A DNA stretch of 63,115 nucleotides from Roseicella aerolata. GTDB taxonomy: Bacteria > Pseudomonadota > Alphaproteobacteria > Acetobacterales > Acetobacteraceae. Each line of letters begins with the position of its first letter. Positions within the stretch are counted from its first letter, which is position 1. The notes under the pieces were generated by a model that worked only from the letters and a program-made list of their open reading frames with translations, was not told where the DNA came from and did no database searches. The stretch spans positions 1-63,115 of the forward strand of contig NZ_JAJAQI010000036.1 of the NCBI RefSeq assembly GCF_020523605.1. Reading direction: 5' to 3'. A program made the position numbers and the translations under genes. This document shows, piece by piece, positions 44,228 to 53,300 of this stretch.

Positions 44228-45091
44228 ATGCGCATCGCCATCGGCATCGCCACCCGCGGCCGCGCCGCCATCCTGGCCGAGACGCTCGCCGAACTGGAGC
44301 GCCAGACCCGCGCGCCCGAGCGGCTGATCGTCTGCCATGTGGCGCCGGAGGATATCGGCCAGCCGCGGCCGGGCGTGGAATACCTCGCCTCCCCCGCCGG
44401 CCTGCCGCGGCAGCGCAACGCCATCCTGGATGCCGTCGCGGATTGCGACATCGTCCTGTTCCTCGATGACGACTTCCTGCCGGCGCCCGACTATCTCCGC
44501 GTGACCGAGGCGGTCTTCGCGGCGCGGCCCGACTGCGTCGTCACTACCGGCACGGTGCTGGCGGATGGGGCCAACGCCCCGGGCTACTCGCCGGAGGAAG
44601 GGCGCGCCATCCTCGCGCAGGACCGCCATGCGGGCGACCCGCTCGAGGTGCAGCCGCATTTCAACGGCTATGGCTGCAACATGGCGGTGCGCATGGGCGT
44701 TGTGCGGCGGCATGGCATCCGGGTGGATGAGGCGCTGCCGCTCTATGCCTGGTACGAGGATATCGACTTCACCCGGCTGATCGGCCGGCACGGCGTCATC
44801 CTCCGCCTCGCCGGGGCGCGCGGCGTGCATCTCGGCACCAAGCTCGGGCGGACGCCGGGCCGGCGCCTCGGTTACTCGCAGGTGGCGAATTCCGTCTATC
44901 TCGCGCGCAAGGGCACCTATCCCTGGTCGCACGCCCTGCCGAGCCTGCTGCGCCATACCTTGAAGAACGCCGCCCTCTCCCCCTGGCCGGAGCCCTGGGC
45001 GGACCGCTTCGGGCGCTTCCGCGGCAACCTGCTGGCCTTTGCCGACTGGGCGCGCGGCCGCCTCGCCCCGGGCCGGATCCTGGAGCTCTAG
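44228..45091 (+). CDS. Glycosyltransferase family 2
   Basis: A 287-residue GT-A enzyme: start RIAIGIATRGRAAILAETLAELERQ, GLPRQRNAILDAVADCDIVLFLDDDF with the DDD metal motif (about 80), and YAWYEDIDFTRLIGRHG as the ED base motif. It follows the preceding transferase after 2 bases. With the other three transferases it suggests a repeat unit of about five sugars, counting the ExoY-linked first one. Confidence 0.92.
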   Translation: MRIAIGIATRGRAAILAETLAELERQTRAPERLIVCHVAPEDIGQPRPGVEYLASPAGLPRQRNAILDAVADCDIVLFLDDDFLPAPDYLRVTEAVFAARPDCVVTTGTVLADGANAPGYSPEEGRAILAQDRHAGDPLEVQPHFNGYGCNMAVRMGVVRRHGIRVDEALPLYAWYEDIDFTRLIGRHGVILRLAGARGVHLGTKLGRTPGRRLGYSQVANSVYLARKGTYPWSHALPSLLRHTLKNAALSPWPEPWADRFGRFRGNLLAFADWARGRLAPGRILEL

Positions 45092-45094
45092 GCC

Positions 45095-45892
45095 GTGCAG
45101 GACCTGCTCTTCGTCGCCTCGAAGGTGCTGTGGTGGCCGCTCCGCCCCGGCACGGCGGCCATCCTGCTCGGGCTGCTCGGCCTCGCCCTGCTCTGGCGCG
45201 GCAAGCGCTGGGGCCGCTGGCCGGCACTGGCCGGCCTCGGCTTCTTCGCCCTCATTGCCCTGCTGCCGCTGAATCAGTGGATCCAGTTGCCGCTGGAGGA
45301 CCGCTTCTCGCGCCCGGCCACGGAGCCCGCCCGTATCGACGGCATCCTGGTGCTGGGTGGCGCGGTGGAGCAGCGGATGACCGAGGCCCGCGGCCTGCCC
45401 GCCCTGAACGGCGCGGCCGAGCGCATGACCGAGCCGGTGGCGCTGATCCGCCGCCACCCCGAGGCGCGGCTGGTCTTCACCGGCGGCTCGGCCAGCCTGG
45501 CGCCGGGCGCGCTGAGCGAGGCGGATGTGGCGCGCCAGCTCTGGCTGGACCTCGGCGTGCCGGCCGAGCGCATGGTGTTCGAGAACGAGTCCCGCAACAC
45601 GCACGAGAATGCGGTGAACACCTTCCGGCTGGTGCAGCCCGGGCCGGGCGAGACCTGGCTGCTGATCACCTCCGCCAGCCATATGCCGCGCGCCATGGGC
45701 GTGTTCCGCCGGGCGGGCTGGCAGGCCTTGGCTTGGCCGGTGAATTACCGCACCGGTTACAGCGTGGCGACCTGGATGGACACCTCCTTCCCGGTGCGGC
45801 TGCAGGAATTCGAATGGGGGTTCCGCGAGTGGGTTGGTCTGACCGCCTACTGGTTGATGGGACGGACGGACGCGCTCTTTCCCGCGCCGTGA
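45095..45892 (+). CDS. YdcF/ElyC-like DUF218 membrane protein
   Basis: A 265-residue protein with two N-terminal spans (about 15-33 and 45-63) and a DUF218 domain: IDGILVLGGAVE, LVFTGGSASL, FENESRNTHENAVNTF and LLITSASHMPRAMGVFRRAGW. ElyC/SanA relatives act in envelope-carbohydrate metabolism, ElyC affecting undecaprenyl-phosphate use. The start is GTG at 45095, 3 bases after the previous stop. As the last gene of the exopolysaccharide operon it may tune the lipid-carrier supply. Confidence 0.9.
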   Translation: MQDLLFVASKVLWWPLRPGTAAILLGLLGLALLWRGKRWGRWPALAGLGFFALIALLPLNQWIQLPLEDRFSRPATEPARIDGILVLGGAVEQRMTEARGLPALNGAAERMTEPVALIRRHPEARLVFTGGSASLAPGALSEADVARQLWLDLGVPAERMVFENESRNTHENAVNTFRLVQPGPGETWLLITSASHMPRAMGVFRRAGWQALAWPVNYRTGYSVATWMDTSFPVRLQEFEWGFREWVGLTAYWLMGRTDALFPAP

Positions 45893-45971
45893 CCGGGGGG
45901 CCGGTTGCGCCGCGGCGGCGGAATCGCGCGTGGGTTTGCGCCGGCCCGGCCGTAGCACGCGGCGAAATCCG

Positions 45972-46595
45972 ATGCCGATCCTCCTTGCCCTTCCCCGCCT
46001 GCCGCTGGCCGCCGCCGTGCCGGCGACGGACCGCCCCGCCGGCCTGATGGCGCGCGAGACGGCCAGCGATGCCGACCTCATGCGCTGGTCCGCCGCCGGC
46101 GACCGTGCCGCCTTCGCGGTGCTGGTCGAGCGCCATGGCGAGCGCGCGCTGCGCATCGCGCTGCGGGTCCTGGGCGACCCGGCCGAGGCGGAGGAGGTGG
46201 CGCAGGAGGCGCTGCTGCGCGCCTGGCAGGCAGCCGGCCGCTTCGACCCGAGCCGTGCCCAGGTCACCACCTGGCTGCACCGCATCGTCCTGAACCTGGC
46301 GATCGACCGCACCCGCCGCCGCGCCTCGGCGCCGCAGGCCGGGGAAGCGGCGCTGGCCGCCCTGCCCGATCCCGCCTCCGGCCCGGAAGCCGCCGCCGTC
46401 GAGGCCGAGGAGCGCGCCGCGCTGGCCGCCGCCCTGGCGCAATTGCCGGCCCGGCAGCGCGCGGCCATCGCCCTCGCCTATGAGGAGGGGCTGAGCGGCG
46501 CCGAGGCTGCCGCCGTCCTCGATGTCTCGGAGCGCGCGCTGGAAGGGCTGCTGCGCCGCGCCCGCCTGATGCTGCGGAGGCTGCTGACGCCATGA
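45972..46595 (+). CDS. ECF-family RNA polymerase sigma factor
   Basis: A 207-residue ECF sigma factor. Region 2 runs from LMRWSAAGDRAAFAVLVERHG to AEEVAQEALLRAWQAAGRF...TTWLHRIVLNLAIDRTRRR. Region 4 is LPARQRAAIALAYEEGLSGAEAAAVLDVSERALEGLLRRARLMLRRLL. The first 25 residues are an unusual hydrophobic leader; a second start at Met26 (46047) would give a standard protein. Its stop overlaps the following gene by ATGA. It likely controls its own operon, and possibly the efflux genes downstream. Confidence 0.93.
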   Translation: MPILLALPRLPLAAAVPATDRPAGLMARETASDADLMRWSAAGDRAAFAVLVERHGERALRIALRVLGDPAEAEEVAQEALLRAWQAAGRFDPSRAQVTTWLHRIVLNLAIDRTRRRASAPQAGEAALAALPDPASGPEAAAVEAEERAALAAALAQLPARQRAAIALAYEEGLSGAEAAAVLDVSERALEGLLRRARLMLRRLLTP

Positions 46596-47017
46596 CCCAT
46601 GGCAAACTCGCCCGCCTGCTCGACACCCACGGCCCCCGGCCGGAGCGCTGGCCGCCCGCCGACCGCCAGGCCGCCGCCACGCTGCTCGCGGCCTCGGCCG
46701 AGGCGCGCGCCATGCTCGCCGAGGCCCGTCGGCTGGAAGACCGGCTGGGTGCCGGGCTGCCGCAGCCGGCACCAGCCTCGGTTGCGCGGCTGAAAGCGGC
46801 GGTGGCACGGGAGATTGCCCGGAGCCCCCTGCCCGCCCCGCCCGGCCGCTGGAGCCGGCTGCTGGCGGCGCTGCGTCCCGCCGCCCCGGCCGGCTGGGGC
46901 GCGCTCGCCGCCATGGCGTGCTGCGCGCTCTGGCTCGGCCTCGCCGCCTCGCCGTCCCGCGTCGGGGACCCGCTGGCGCCGCTGCAGACGCTGCCGATCG
47001 CGGAGGATTCCCTCTGA
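46592..47017 (+). CDS. Probable membrane-anchored anti-sigma factor
   Basis: A 141-residue protein with a cytoplasmic helical region (KLARLLDTHGPRPERWPPADRQ, then AEARRLEDRL) and one membrane span (WGALAAMACCALWLGLAAS, about residues 101-119). A short periplasmic end follows. The four-base overlap with the sigma gene and the topology fit an anti-sigma factor, although sequence similarity to a known class (ZAS zinc motif) is not seen. Its stop overlaps the apparent CTG start of the next gene. Confidence 0.7.
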   Translation: MTHGKLARLLDTHGPRPERWPPADRQAAATLLAASAEARAMLAEARRLEDRLGAGLPQPAPASVARLKAAVAREIARSPLPAPPGRWSRLLAALRPAAPAGWGALAAMACCALWLGLAASPSRVGDPLAPLQTLPIAEDSL

Positions 47018-47457
47018 TTCGCTGGCCTTCCCGCCACGCCCTGCTCGGCGCCGCCCTCGGCGCCTCGGTGGTGCTGAACCTCGTGCTCGGCGGCCTGCTG
47101 CTGACCCGGCCCGCGCCGGTCGAGCCGCGCGGCCGCGGCTTCGACCGGATGGTGGGGCGCATCGAGGCCACCCTGCCGGCGGAGGACCGGCCGAAATTCC
47201 GCGCCGTGCTTGAGGCGGAGCGGGAGAGCTATGCCGGGGAGCTGGCCGCCTTCCGCGCCGCCAGCCGCGCGGTGGACGCGGCCATGGCCCGGGAGCCCTT
47301 CGACCCCGAGGCGCTGCGCGCGGCGCTCGCCACCTGGTCGGAACGCTGGGCGGCCTTCAGCCTCGCCTTCACCGCGACGATGGTGCAGGCCATGGAGGCG
47401 GTCTCGCCCGCCGGCCGGGCGCAGATCGCCGCGGCCCGGCGCGAGGGGCGGCGGTAG
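47014..47457 (+). CDS. Spy/ZraP-like periplasmic heavy-metal-resistance protein (non-ATG start)
   Basis: A 147-residue protein with an N-terminal anchor (ALLGAALGASVVLNLVLGGLLL) and a helical periplasmic domain: RMVGRIEATLPAEDRPKFRAVLEAERESY, then FDPEALRAALATWSERWAAF. This is the layout of the metal-resistance/CpxP-Spy-ZraP group, which sense or bind metals and misfolded proteins. No ATG is present. GGAGG lies seven bases before CTG at 47014, which overlaps the upstream stop as CTGA, so CTG (or ATT at 47017) is the likely start. It may feed a signal to the sigma/anti-sigma pair. Confidence 0.75.
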   Translation: MIRWPSRHALLGAALGASVVLNLVLGGLLLTRPAPVEPRGRGFDRMVGRIEATLPAEDRPKFRAVLEAERESYAGELAAFRAASRAVDAAMAREPFDPEALRAALATWSERWAAFSLAFTATMVQAMEAVSPAGRAQIAAARREGRR

Positions 47458-47461
47458 CGGC

Positions 47462-48886
47462 ATGGCTCCCGCCCTCGGCCGCCGCGCGGCGCTGCTCAGC
47501 GCCGCCGCCCTCCTTCCTGCCTGCGCGCAGTTGACGCCGCCGGCCACGACATCCGGCATCGGCCTGCCTGGCCGGCTCGCCGCCGCCGATCCCGCCAGCC
47601 CGCCGGAATGGCCGGCTCCGGACTGGTGGCGCGGCTTCGGCGCGCCTGAGCTGGACACGCTGATGGCCGTCGCCATGGCGGCGAATACCGATATCGCCGC
47701 CGCCATCGCCCGGGTGCGGCAGGCCGATGCGCAGCTCCGCATCAATGGCGCGGCGCTGCTGCCGGCCGTCGATCTCGACCTCCAGGCCGCGCGGCAGCAG
47801 ACCGGCGGCGTGAGCAGCGCGAGCCTCGGCGGCTTGGCCGGCCGGCGCATCCGCGTGACCTCGAGCAACCGTGCCCTGTTGTCGGCCAGCTACGAATTCG
47901 ATTTCTGGGGCAAGAACCGGGCGGCGGTGGAGGCGGCGGAACGGGTGGCCCTGGCCAACCGCTTCGATGTCGGTACGGTGATGCTCACCACCCAGGCCTC
48001 GGTCGCCAATACCTACTTCGCCCTGCTCGGGGCGCAGGAGCGGCTGGCGCTGCAGCGGCAAAACCTGGAGATCGCCCAGCGCGTGCTGCGGGCGATCCGG
48101 GAGCGCGTCGCGGTCGGCACCGGCACGGGGCTGGAACTGGCGCAGCAGGAAACGGTGGCGGCGCAGCAGGAGGCGCTGATCCCGCCCCTGGTGCAGGAGG
48201 TGGAGACCAACCGCAACTCGCTCGGCACGCTGGTGGCGCGGCCGCCGCAATTTATCGCGGTGGAGGGCGGCGTCTTCAACCGGCTGGTGGTGCCGCCCGT
48301 GGCGCCCGGCCTGCCGGCCGAGATGCTGGTGCGCCGGCCCGACGTGCTGAATGCCGAGGCGGTGCTCGCCGCCGCCAATGCCAATATCGTGGTGGCGCGG
48401 GCGCAGCTGCTGCCCTCCATCACCCTCACCGCCTCGGGCGGCTACTCCAGCCTGGCGCTGGAGACGCTGACCCGGCCGGAATCGCTGGTCTTCACCCTGG
48501 CCGGCGGGCTGGTGCAGCCGATCTTCCGCGGCGGCGCCCTGCGTGGCCAGGTGCGGCTGCGGGAGGCGGAGGCGGAGGAGCTGCTGGCGATCTACCGCTT
48601 CGCCATCCTCAACGCCCTGGTGGATACCGAGAACGCCCTGGTCGCGCTGCGCCAGACCACCGAACAGGAGGCGCTGCAGGCCAATGCGGTGCGGATGGCG
48701 GAGCGCAGCTATGCCATCAGCGAGGCTCAGCTCCGCGCCGGCACCATCGACCTGATCACCCTGCTCAACACCCAGCAGACCCTGTTTTCGGCCCGCAACA
48801 CCCTGGCCCAGGCCCGGCTGGCCCGGCTGCAGGCGGCGGTCGGGCTGTTCCGGGCACTCGGCGGCGGTTGGGGCAGCCCGGCCTGA
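47462..48886 (+). CDS. NodT-family outer-membrane efflux lipoprotein
   Basis: A 474-residue outer-membrane factor with a lipoprotein signal (ALLSAAALLPAC, Cys at about 21), then PDWWRGFGAPELDTLMAVAMAANTDIAAAIARVRQA, SASYEFDFWGKNRAAVEAAE, LVRRPDVLNAEAVLAAANANI and the C-terminal repeat. These are hallmarks of OprM/NodT channels of RND pumps. It starts 4 bases after the Spy-like gene, so the sigma operon and efflux genes are physically joined. It supplies the exit duct for the adaptor and pumps that follow. Confidence 0.95.
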   Translation: MAPALGRRAALLSAAALLPACAQLTPPATTSGIGLPGRLAAADPASPPEWPAPDWWRGFGAPELDTLMAVAMAANTDIAAAIARVRQADAQLRINGAALLPAVDLDLQAARQQTGGVSSASLGGLAGRRIRVTSSNRALLSASYEFDFWGKNRAAVEAAERVALANRFDVGTVMLTTQASVANTYFALLGAQERLALQRQNLEIAQRVLRAIRERVAVGTGTGLELAQQETVAAQQEALIPPLVQEVETNRNSLGTLVARPPQFIAVEGGVFNRLVVPPVAPGLPAEMLVRRPDVLNAEAVLAAANANIVVARAQLLPSITLTASGGYSSLALETLTRPESLVFTLAGGLVQPIFRGGALRGQVRLREAEAEELLAIYRFAILNALVDTENALVALRQTTEQEALQANAVRMAERSYAISEAQLRAGTIDLITLLNTQQTLFSARNTLAQARLARLQAAVGLFRALGGGWGSPA

Positions 48887-48961
48887 CATCCGGCTCGTTC
48901 GTGTCTGCCCCGCCGCCAGTGCGGCGCGGCCAAGGCCCACCGGGTCCCCGGCGCCTGAGGA

Positions 48962-49007
48962 TGACATGTGTCAGCATGCCATGGGCCGCGTATGACACGA
49001 TTCGTCA
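48962..49007. promoter_or_regulatory. Two inverted repeats upstream of the RND adaptor gene
   Basis: TGACA-TG-TGTCA (48962-48973) and TGAC-N7-GTCA (48993-49007) lie 20 to 31 bases apart, in the 195-base gap before the adaptor gene. Such paired dyads are typical of repressor sites controlling efflux genes. No TetR- or MarR-type gene is adjacent, so the regulator is unknown. Confidence 0.4.
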
Positions 49008-49081
49008 CCCGACCGGCCCATGGGAATTGCGCCGGCCGGGCGTATCTCCACCACTTGTCCCGAAGGCTTCGATCCCTGCCC

Positions 49082-50308
49082 ATGCGCCGCCCGCTCGTGA
49101 TCCTCCTGTGTCTCGCCCTGCTCGCCGGGGCGGGGGCCGGAGGCTGGTTCTGGTGGCAGCAGCGCTCCGCCGCGGCGCCGCAGGCCGAGGCGGCGGGTCC
49201 GGCGGCCGGCGGACGGCCGGGCCGCGGCGCGCCGGTGCCCGTGACCGTTGCCGCCGCGCAGCGCCAGGACCTGCCGATCCGGCTGGAAGCCATCGGCACG
49301 GTGCAGGCCTTCAACACCATCACCGTCCGCGCCCAGGTGGACGGGCAACTCATCGAGATCGCCTTCCAGGAAGGCCAGATGGTGAAGCGCGGCGATGTCC
49401 TCGCCCGCATCGACCCGCGCAGCTACCAGGCGCAGCTCGACCAGGCGATCGCCAAGAAGGCGCAGGATGAGGCGCTGCTGGCCAATGCCCGGCTGGACTT
49501 GCAGCGCTACACCCAGCTCGCCCGGAACGAGGGCGTTTCCCGCCAGCAGCAGGACACCCAGCGCGCCCAGGTTGCGCAGTACGAGGCGCAGGTGGCGGCC
49601 GACCAGGCGGCGATCGATGCGGCGCGCACGCAGCTTTCCTTCACCACCATCCGCTCCCCCATCGATGGCCGCCTCGGCCTCCGGCTGGTCGACCAGGGCA
49701 ACATCGTCCGCGCCGGCGACGCGACCGGCATCGTCACCGTTTCCCAGCTTCAGCCGGTCGCGGTGGTCTTCACCCTGCCGCAGCAGGACCTGCCGCGGGT
49801 GCAGGATGCGCTGGCGCGCGGCAGCGTCCCGGTGCAGGTGGTGCGCCAGGGCGAGGCGACGCCGCGGGCGGAGGGCGAGCTGATGACCCTCGATAGCGCC
49901 GTCGATGCGCAGACCGGCACGATCCGGCTGAAGGCCGCCTTCCCGAACGAGGACCAGCGGCTCTGGCCCGGCGCCTTCGTCAATGTGCGGCTGGAGGTGG
50001 ACCGGCTGCCGGGCGTCACCACCATCCCGCTGGTCGCGGTGCAGCGCGGGCCGGACGGCGCCTTTGCCTTCGTCGTGACGCCGGAGCGCCGGGTGGAGCA
50101 GCGGCCGCTGCGGCTGGGCGCCATCACCGCGACCGATGCCGTGGTGCGCCAGGGCCTTGTGCCGGGCGAGCGGGTGGTGACCTCCGGCGCGCTGCGGCTC
50201 ACCCCCGATGCGGCGGTGATCCCGCTGGAGGAGGGCGGCCAGCCGAGCACCCCGGCCCCGGGCGAGCGCCGTCTGCGGCCGCGCCAGGCCGCGGATGCCG
50301 GCCAATGA
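49082..50308 (+). CDS. RND efflux periplasmic adaptor (MdtA-like)
   Basis: A 408-residue membrane-fusion protein. It has an N-terminal anchor (PLVILLCLALLAGAGAGGWFWW), barrel-sandwich halves with TVRAQVDGQLIEIAFQEGQMVKRGDVLARIDPR and TTIRSPIDGRLGLRLVDQGNIV around a helical hairpin (QLDQAIAKKAQDEALL...), then beta-barrel and membrane-proximal domains. It bridges the RND pumps to the NodT channel. ATG 49082 begins the signal anchor; an in-frame upstream ATG (48968) adds an improbable leader. Its stop overlaps the first RND gene by ATGA. Confidence 0.95.
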   Translation: MRRPLVILLCLALLAGAGAGGWFWWQQRSAAAPQAEAAGPAAGGRPGRGAPVPVTVAAAQRQDLPIRLEAIGTVQAFNTITVRAQVDGQLIEIAFQEGQMVKRGDVLARIDPRSYQAQLDQAIAKKAQDEALLANARLDLQRYTQLARNEGVSRQQQDTQRAQVAQYEAQVAADQAAIDAARTQLSFTTIRSPIDGRLGLRLVDQGNIVRAGDATGIVTVSQLQPVAVVFTLPQQDLPRVQDALARGSVPVQVVRQGEATPRAEGELMTLDSAVDAQTGTIRLKAAFPNEDQRLWPGAFVNVRLEVDRLPGVTTIPLVAVQRGPDGAFAFVVTPERRVEQRPLRLGAITATDAVVRQGLVPGERVVTSGALRLTPDAAVIPLEEGGQPSTPAPGERRLRPRQAADAGQ

Positions 50309-53300
50309 GCCCGGCGGCCGATGGCTCGGCCGGCGGGCCGGTGCCGCCCCCCTCCTCGCGCTTCCGCGGCGTCTCGGCCCCCTTCATCGCGCGGCCCATC
50401 GCCACGCTGCTGCTGGCCGTCGCCGTGCTGCTCAGCGGGCTGTACGGCTATGCCCGCCTGCCGGTCTCCGCCCTGCCGGAGGTGGACTTCCCGACCATCG
50501 AGGTGACGACGACGCTGCCCGGCGCCTCGCCGGAGACGGTGGCGCTGCTGGTCACCGCCTCGCTCGAGCGGCAATTGGCGCAGATCGCCGGTCTCACCGA
50601 CATCGTCTCCACCAGTGGACCCGGCACCTCCCGCATCACCCTGCAGTTCAACCTCGGGCGGGACATCGACGACGCGGCACAGGACGTGCAGGCGGCGATC
50701 AATGCAGCGCGCGGGACGCTGCCGGCCAACCTGCCCTACCCGCCGACCTATGCGAAGGTGAACCCGGCCGACCCGCCGATCATCACCTTCGCGCTCACCA
50801 GCGAGACACTGCCGATCTGGCGCCTGTCGGACGCCGCGGACACGCTGCTGGCGCAACGGCTTTCCCAGGTCAGCGGCGTCGGCCGCGTGCTGGTGCAGGG
50901 CAGCATGCGCCCGGCGGTGCGGGTGCAGGCGGACCCGGTGCGCCTCGCGGCCTATGGCCTCTCGCTGGAGGATGTCCGCACCGCCATTGCGGCGGGCAAT
51001 GTCAACACGCCGAAGGGCGTGGTGGACGGGCCGCGCCAGGCCGCGGCCATCATGGCCAACGACCAGCTCCGCTCGCCCGAGGATTTTTCCCGGCTGATCG
51101 TCACCTGGCGCAACGGCGCGCCGGTGCGCCTCAGCGACGTGGCCGATGCGGTGCAGGAGCTGGAGAACACGCTGAACGGCGCCTGGCACAACGGCCAGCC
51201 CGCGGTGCTGATCGATGTGCAGCGCCAGCCCGGCGCCAATATCGTCGCGACCGTCGCGCAGGTGCGCCAGCAGCTCGACCGGCTGCAGCGGGCGCTGCCG
51301 CAGGGGATGACGCTCTCGATCGTCGCCGACCGGACCGAGACCATCCGCGCCTCGGTTCGTGACGTGCAGTTCACCTTGGCGCTGGCGGTGGTGCTGGTGG
51401 TGGCGGTGATCTTCGTCTTCCTCCGCAGCGCCCGCGCCACGCTCATCCCCGGCGTCGCCCTGCCGCTCTCGATCATCGGCACCTTCGGCGTGATGGCGCT
51501 CTGCGGCTTCTCGCTCGACAACCTCTCGCTGATGGCGCTGACCATCGCCACCGGCTTCGTGGTGGACGACGTCATCGTCATGATCGAGAACATCGTCCGG
51601 CTGATCGAGGAGGGGAAGCGGCCGCTGCAGGCGGCCTATGAGGGCGCGGCGCAGATCGGCTTCACGGTGGTCTCGCTGACCCTCTCGCTGGTCGCGGTCT
51701 TCATCCCGCTGCTCTTCATGCCGGGCGTGGTCGGGCGGCTGTTCCAGGAATTCGCCCTGGTCATGACCATCTGCGTCACCGTCTCGATGTTCGTCTCCCT
51801 CACGCTGACGCCGATGATGTGCGGACGCCTGCTGCGCCCGGCGGCGGCGCAGCGCCCCGGCCGCCTCTCCCGCCTGACGGAGCGCGCGCTGGACGGCCTG
51901 CGGGACGCCTATGGCCGCAGCCTCGCCTGGGCCCTCCGGCGGGAGGGGCTGATGCTGCTGGTCGCGGGGCTGACGCTGGCCGGCACCGTCGCGCTCTATG
52001 TCGTCATGCCGAAGGGCTTCCTGCCCACCCAGGATACCGGCCTGATCGTCGCCACGGTGGAGGGGCCCGAGGATGCCTCCTTCACCCGCATGACCGGGCT
52101 GCAACGGGCGGTGGCGGAGGCGATCCGGGCGGATCCGGACGTCGTCGCCGTCACCTCCGTGGTCGGCGCGGGCGTAGTGAACCCGGCGCCGAATACCGGC
52201 CGGATCACCGCGGTGCTGCGGCCGCGGGAGGCGCGGGCGGACCATGCGGCGGCCATCATCGCCCGGCTGCAGCCGCGGCTGGATGCGATGCCGGGCGTCA
52301 CCGTCCACATGCAGCCGGTGCAGGACATCCAGATCGGCGCCCGCCCCGGCAGCACGCCCTACCAGTACACGCTGATGAACCCCGATGCCGGGGAGCTGGC
52401 GCGCTGGGCGCCGGTGCTGGAGCGGCGGCTGATGCAGCTGCCCATCCTGCGCGACGTCGCCTCCGACCAGCGCGATGGCGGGCTGCGCCTGACGATCGAT
52501 GTGGACCGCGACAAGGCCGGGCGGCTCGGCGTCACCATGCAGGCGGTGGACGACACGCTCTACAACGCCTTCGGCCAGCGCCAGGTCAGCACCATCTACA
52601 CCCAGAGCAACCAGTACCGCGTGGTGCTGGAGGCATCCCCGGCGCTGCGCGACGACCCCGCCATGATCGGCCTGCTGCGCGTGCCCGCGACCGCGGGACA
52701 GGCGGCGACGGCGCAGGGCACGCCGGTCTCCTCGCCCGCCGGCACGCCGCAGGTGCCGCTCGCCGAGATCGCCGCCATCGGCCGCGCCGCCGGCCCGCTG
52801 ACGGTGACGAAGCAGGGACAGTTCCCCGCCGTGACGCTCGGCTTCGACCTCGCCCCCGGGGCCTCGCTCGGCGAGGCCATCAGGGCCATCCACGCGGCGG
52901 AGGCGGAGATCGGCCTGCCGGAGACCATCGCCGGCAGTTTCTCGGGCGATGCGGCGGAGTTTCAGCGCTCGCTGCGCGGCGAGCCCTGGCTGATCCTGGC
53001 CGCCGTCGTCACCATCTATATCCTGCTCGGGGTGCTGTATGAGAGCCTGATCCACCCGATCACCATCCTCTCCACCCTGCCCTCCGCCGGCATCGGCGCG
53101 CTGCTGGCCCTGCTGCTCTTCGGGCTCGACCTCTCCGTGGTCGGGCTCATCGGCATCGTGCTGCTGATGGGCATCGTGAAGAAGAACGCCATCCTGATGA
53201 TCGACTTCGCGCTGGAGGCGCAGCGCGACCATGGCCGCACGCCGCGCGAGGCGATCGAGGAAGCCTGCCTGCTGCGCTTCCGCCCCATCATGATGACGAC

